7,190 bases of DNA from Candidatus Brocadiaceae bacterium (GTDB lineage: Bacteria; Planctomycetota; Brocadiia; Brocadiales; Brocadiaceae): NCBI GenBank assembly GCA_024653795.1, contig JANLHY010000363.1, positions 1 to 7,190 on the forward strand, written 5' to 3'. The notes under the pieces were generated by a model. That model did no database searches, was not told where the DNA came from, and saw only the letters and a program-made list of their open reading frames with translations. Positions 5,130-7,190 of this stretch are shown piece by piece. Position 1 is the stretch's first letter, and each line of letters starts with the position of its first letter. A program made the position numbers and the translations under genes.

Positions 5130-6101
5130 TTATCCCCCCACCTGGTGCATAACCACATGCCCTTTACCGGAGTGTACAGAAGGTTTCAGATTCGCCGCAC
5201 GGACAAATGCATCGGTAAGTATTTCTTCGGTTGGGTTATTTCTCAGAATGGCCTTCAAATCTACTTCACCCCCTGACAACAGGCAGGAACGCAATTTCCC
5301 ATCAGAAGTTAAACGGAGACGATTACAGGTGCCGCAAAAGGGTTGGCTTACAGCAGACACAAACCCCAATGTCCCCATAGCTCCTTTGATTTTATAAAGC
5401 TTTGCAGCGCCGCTGCCGAGCATAGGAGGAGGTAGCGCTATGAGTTCATTATTTCTCTCGATGCTGTCGATAATATCGGACATCGGAATAAACTTATCCT
5501 CAGAGGCGAGGCTTTCCTTGTTCATCGCCATATATTCAATAAAACGCACTTCAAGGTCTCGTTCCAGGGTAAGTCTTGCAAACCCTTCAAATTCATCATC
5601 ATTAATCCCCTTCATGGCAACCACATTGATCTTCGTATTTTTAAATCCCAATTGAAGGGCTTCTTCGATCCCATCCAGGACGTCTCGCAGCTTCCCACCC
5701 CTTGTGATCCTTTCAAACTTTGACTCTTCCAGGCTATCGAGGCTTATGTTTAATCTGAACAACCCAGTTTCTTTCAACAGCTTTGCGTAGTTTTTCAGAT
5801 AAATGCCGTTCGTCGTTATTGCCAGGTCTTCTATACCCTGGATTTTTCCCAGCATACACAACAGGTTTTCGATGCTTCTTCGAACAAGGGGTTCTCCTCC
5901 TGTCAGGCGAAAACTTTTAATTCCCAACTTAACCGCATGACGCACAACGGTTGCAATCTCCTCGTACGTGAGAATATCCTTATGTTCCGAGAGATCCAGC
6001 CCATTCTCCGGCCTGCAATAAATACATCGAAGATTACAGAGTTCGGTTACGGATATTCTTAGACGGTTTATCCTTCTAAAATATTTATCTATAATAGTCA
6101 T
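5130..6101 (-). CDS. moaA: GTP 3',8-cyclase MoaA (molybdenum cofactor biosynthesis)
   Basis: MoaA is a radical SAM enzyme that converts GTP to (8S)-3',8-cyclo-7,8-dihydro-GTP, the first step of molybdopterin synthesis, in the cytoplasm. The 323-residue protein is full length. It has the radical SAM cluster motif C22-x3-C26-x2-C29 after RLRISVTELCN, the SAM-binding GGEP at 68-71, and the second 4Fe-4S site C256-x2-C259-x13-C273 that binds GTP. It ends in the conserved Gly-Gly (322-323) needed for activity. The ATG at 6101 fits the family N-terminus; an in-frame TAA lies 15 bases upstream and no Shine-Dalgarno is visible. Instead TATAAT stands three bases before the ATG. No other molybdenum-cofactor gene is in the window. 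It follows the sigma-54 regulator by 93 bases on the same strand. Confidence 0.96.
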   Translation of the reverse strand: MTIIDKYFRRINRLRISVTELCNLRCIYCRPENGLDLSEHKDILTYEEIATVVRHAVKLGIKSFRLTGGEPLVRRSIENLLCMLGKIQGIEDLAITTNGIYLKNYAKLLKETGLFRLNISLDSLEESKFERITRGGKLRDVLDGIEEALQLGFKNTKINVVAMKGINDDEFEGFARLTLERDLEVRFIEYMAMNKESLASEDKFIPMSDIIDSIERNNELIALPPPMLGSGAAKLYKIKGAMGTLGFVSAVSQPFCGTCNRLRLTSDGKLRSCLLSGGEVDLKAILRNNPTEEILTDAFVRAANLKPSVHSGKGHVVMHQVGG

Positions 6102-6104
6102 GAC

Positions 6105-6110
6105 ATTATA
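6105..6110 (-). promoter_or_regulatory. Perfect TATAAT box directly before moaA
   Basis: The - strand reads TATAAT, then three bases, then the moaA ATG. If used as a -10 box it would place the transcript start at or just inside the start codon, which suits a leaderless mRNA only if initiation is unusually close. No convincing -35 box is found 16-18 bases upstream. The absence of a ribosome site makes it worth noting, but the region is AT-rich and chance is likely. Confidence 0.2.
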
Positions 6111-6124
6111 ATATTAGAATTTGT

Positions 6125-6147
6125 TTCGGATTTCGATATTCGGATTT
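6125..6147. repeat. TTCGGATTT direct repeat in moaA upstream spacer
   Basis: TTCGGATTT occurs at 6125-6133 and 6139-6147, a 14-base period, with a related TTTCGAT between. It lies in the 93-base spacer 6102-6194 between moaA and the sigma-54 regulator; the remainder of the spacer shows no clear terminator. From memory, strings of this TTTCGGATTTCG type recur between genes in several environmental bacteria, which is not checked here. Confidence 0.5.
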
Positions 6148-6194
6148 AGGCCATTCAGCGCCGAGTAACTCTTTTTGGTTGCGGTGTAGCTGCG

Positions 6195-7190
6195 CTATAT
6201 ATTTTCCGTGTTATAACTCGTTTTGGGTATGATTTGGTATTCCTTCATCTTTCGCCACAAGGTTGTGGTAGAAATGCCCAAATTGCTTGCGGCTTGCTTG
6301 CGATTCCCCGCATACTTTCGCAGGGATTCGATAATCGTCTTTCTCTCCTGCTGAGCCAGGGCAGCCCGAATTCCCCCTGTTTCTGACATAATATCCATAA
6401 TATCTGCTGGCAGTGGGCTCTGTAACGCCAGATCGGCAGCGGTAATTTTCTCACCCCTGACCAGAGTAACTGCCCTCTCGATTACATTTTCCAATTCCCT
6501 GACATTTCCCGGCCATGGATAGTTCTGGAGTAACGATGATGCATCACCTGATATCTCCGGTGGTTTCTTTCCAAGCTTGTTCGAGTATACATTCACAAAA
6601 TAGTTGGTTAAAACAGGAATATCTTCTTTTCTTTCCATCAGAGGCGGCAGGTGAATCCTAATAACATTAATCCGATAAAACAAGTCTTTTCTAAACGTTC
6701 CATTTTTCGTGGCCACATCAAGGTCTTTATTTGTCGCTACAATTACCCTGACGTCGAGATTGATCGGTTTATTGTCTCCAACCCTTCGTATCTCGCCGTT
6801 CTGCAAAAACCGAAGCAGTTTGACCTGGCTCGAAAGCGATACCTCGCCGATCTCATCCAAAAATAAGGTGCCCCCCTGTGCTTCTAAAAAGATACCTTTT
6901 TTATCTTTCACCGCCCCCGTAAACGAACCCATAACGTGTCCAAACAATTCGCTCTCCTGCAAATTTTCGGGTAACGCACCACAATTCACCACAACAAACG
7001 GCTTATCACTCCTGCGGCTATTATCATGGATGGCACGCGCAACCAATTCCTTTCCCGTCCCGCTCTCTCCTGTAATCAGAACTATACTTTCACTATTTGT
7101 CAATTCCATGAGAACGTTCAAGACCCGCATCATCATAGGAGAATTGCCAATAACACCTTCATACTTGTACTTTTCTTTAATCTCTTTTTG
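6195..7190 (-). CDS. Sigma-54 enhancer-binding regulator, AAA+ and Fis-type HTH domains (5' end outside window)
   Basis: The frame is open to the right edge, giving 331 visible residues; an internal MMM at 19-21 is not the start, because the family sequence before it (KYKYEGVIGNSP) is already present. The protein is an NtrC-type activator that remodels RNA polymerase-sigma-54 using ATP. Visible motifs are Walker A GESGTGKE (41-48), the sigma-54 contact loop GSFTGA (88-93, normally GAFTGA), Walker B GTLFLDE (107-113), FRKDLFYR with the Arg finger (166-173), sensor II WPGNVREL (226-233), and a Fis-like helix-turn-helix at about 293-319 (NRKQAASNLGIS then TTTLWRKM). The input domain, receiver or other, lies beyond the window. 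moaA follows on the same strand; a regulatory link is possible but no sigma-54 promoter is visible before moaA. Confidence 0.93.
   Translation of the reverse strand, partial: QKEIKEKYKYEGVIGNSPMMMRVLNVLMELTNSESIVLITGESGTGKELVARAIHDNSRRSDKPFVVVNCGALPENLQESELFGHVMGSFTGAVKDKKGIFLEAQGGTLFLDEIGEVSLSSQVKLLRFLQNGEIRRVGDNKPINLDVRVIVATNKDLDVATKNGTFRKDLFYRINVIRIHLPPLMERKEDIPVLTNYFVNVYSNKLGKKPPEISGDASSLLQNYPWPGNVRELENVIERAVTLVRGEKITAADLALQSPLPADIMDIMSETGGIRAALAQQERKTIIESLRKYAGNRKQAASNLGISTTTLWRKMKEYQIIPKTSYNTENI

Noticed and set aside
4978..5397. + strand 139-residue frame across the XRE spacer and the 3' end of moaA
   Set aside because: Mostly antisense to moaA, and its start lies inside the palindrome; no recognisable protein features.
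7128..7136. MMM as the start of the sigma-54 regulator
   Set aside because: The frame continues upstream to the window edge with residues typical of the AAA+ domain entry (KYKYEGVIGNSP), so the start is outside the window.

Overview
The window looks like a piece of a Gram-negative-type bacterial chromosome of moderate GC content. It has exported enzymes with Sec- or Tat-type signals, a sigma-54 enhancer-binding protein, and short AT-rich spacers carrying simple repeats. The gene mix would fit a planctomycete of the anammox type or a deltaproteobacterium-like lineage, but nothing here fixes the taxon and this is a weak guess. There are no RNA genes, no insertion sequence, no CRISPR array, and no gene-free stretch longer than 300 bases.

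Left part, mixed strands (1-1995). The tail of a Cys-rich small protein leads on the + strand into a Tat-signal metallophosphoesterase (168-998). A SemiSWEET-type sugar transporter (1024-1287, -) converges on it. A 216-base divergent spacer with a CTGTGTGT tandem repeat separates it from a DUF456-type membrane protein (1504-1995, +).

Right part, all on the - strand (2026-7190). In transcription order: a sigma-54 AAA+ regulator cut by the window edge, the molybdenum-cofactor enzyme MoaA, a Cro/C1-type (XRE) regulator with a hydrophobic tail, a small Cys-rich zinc-ribbon-like protein, and a secreted M1-family metallopeptidase homologue. The last two overlap by 62 bases. MoaA and the sigma-54 regulator are 93 bases apart without a clear terminator between them. 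The XRE gene has its own 241-base upstream region, full of operator-like symmetry.

The points most worth a second look are these. (1) A perfect 22-bp palindrome sits just upstream of a candidate promoter for the XRE gene, with TGCAA half-sites repeated at 22- and 21-bp steps, followed upstream by a second cluster of TTGGAA sites. (2) Two Cys-rich proteins at different places share the exact spacing CxxC-x19-CxxC; one precedes a secreted hydrolase on each strand. (3) The M1 peptidase has the zinc site but lacks the usual GxMEN exopeptidase loop. No obviously new defence or mobile system is visible; most genes belong to known families and the novelty, if any, is in the regulatory spacer and the small Cys-rich proteins.
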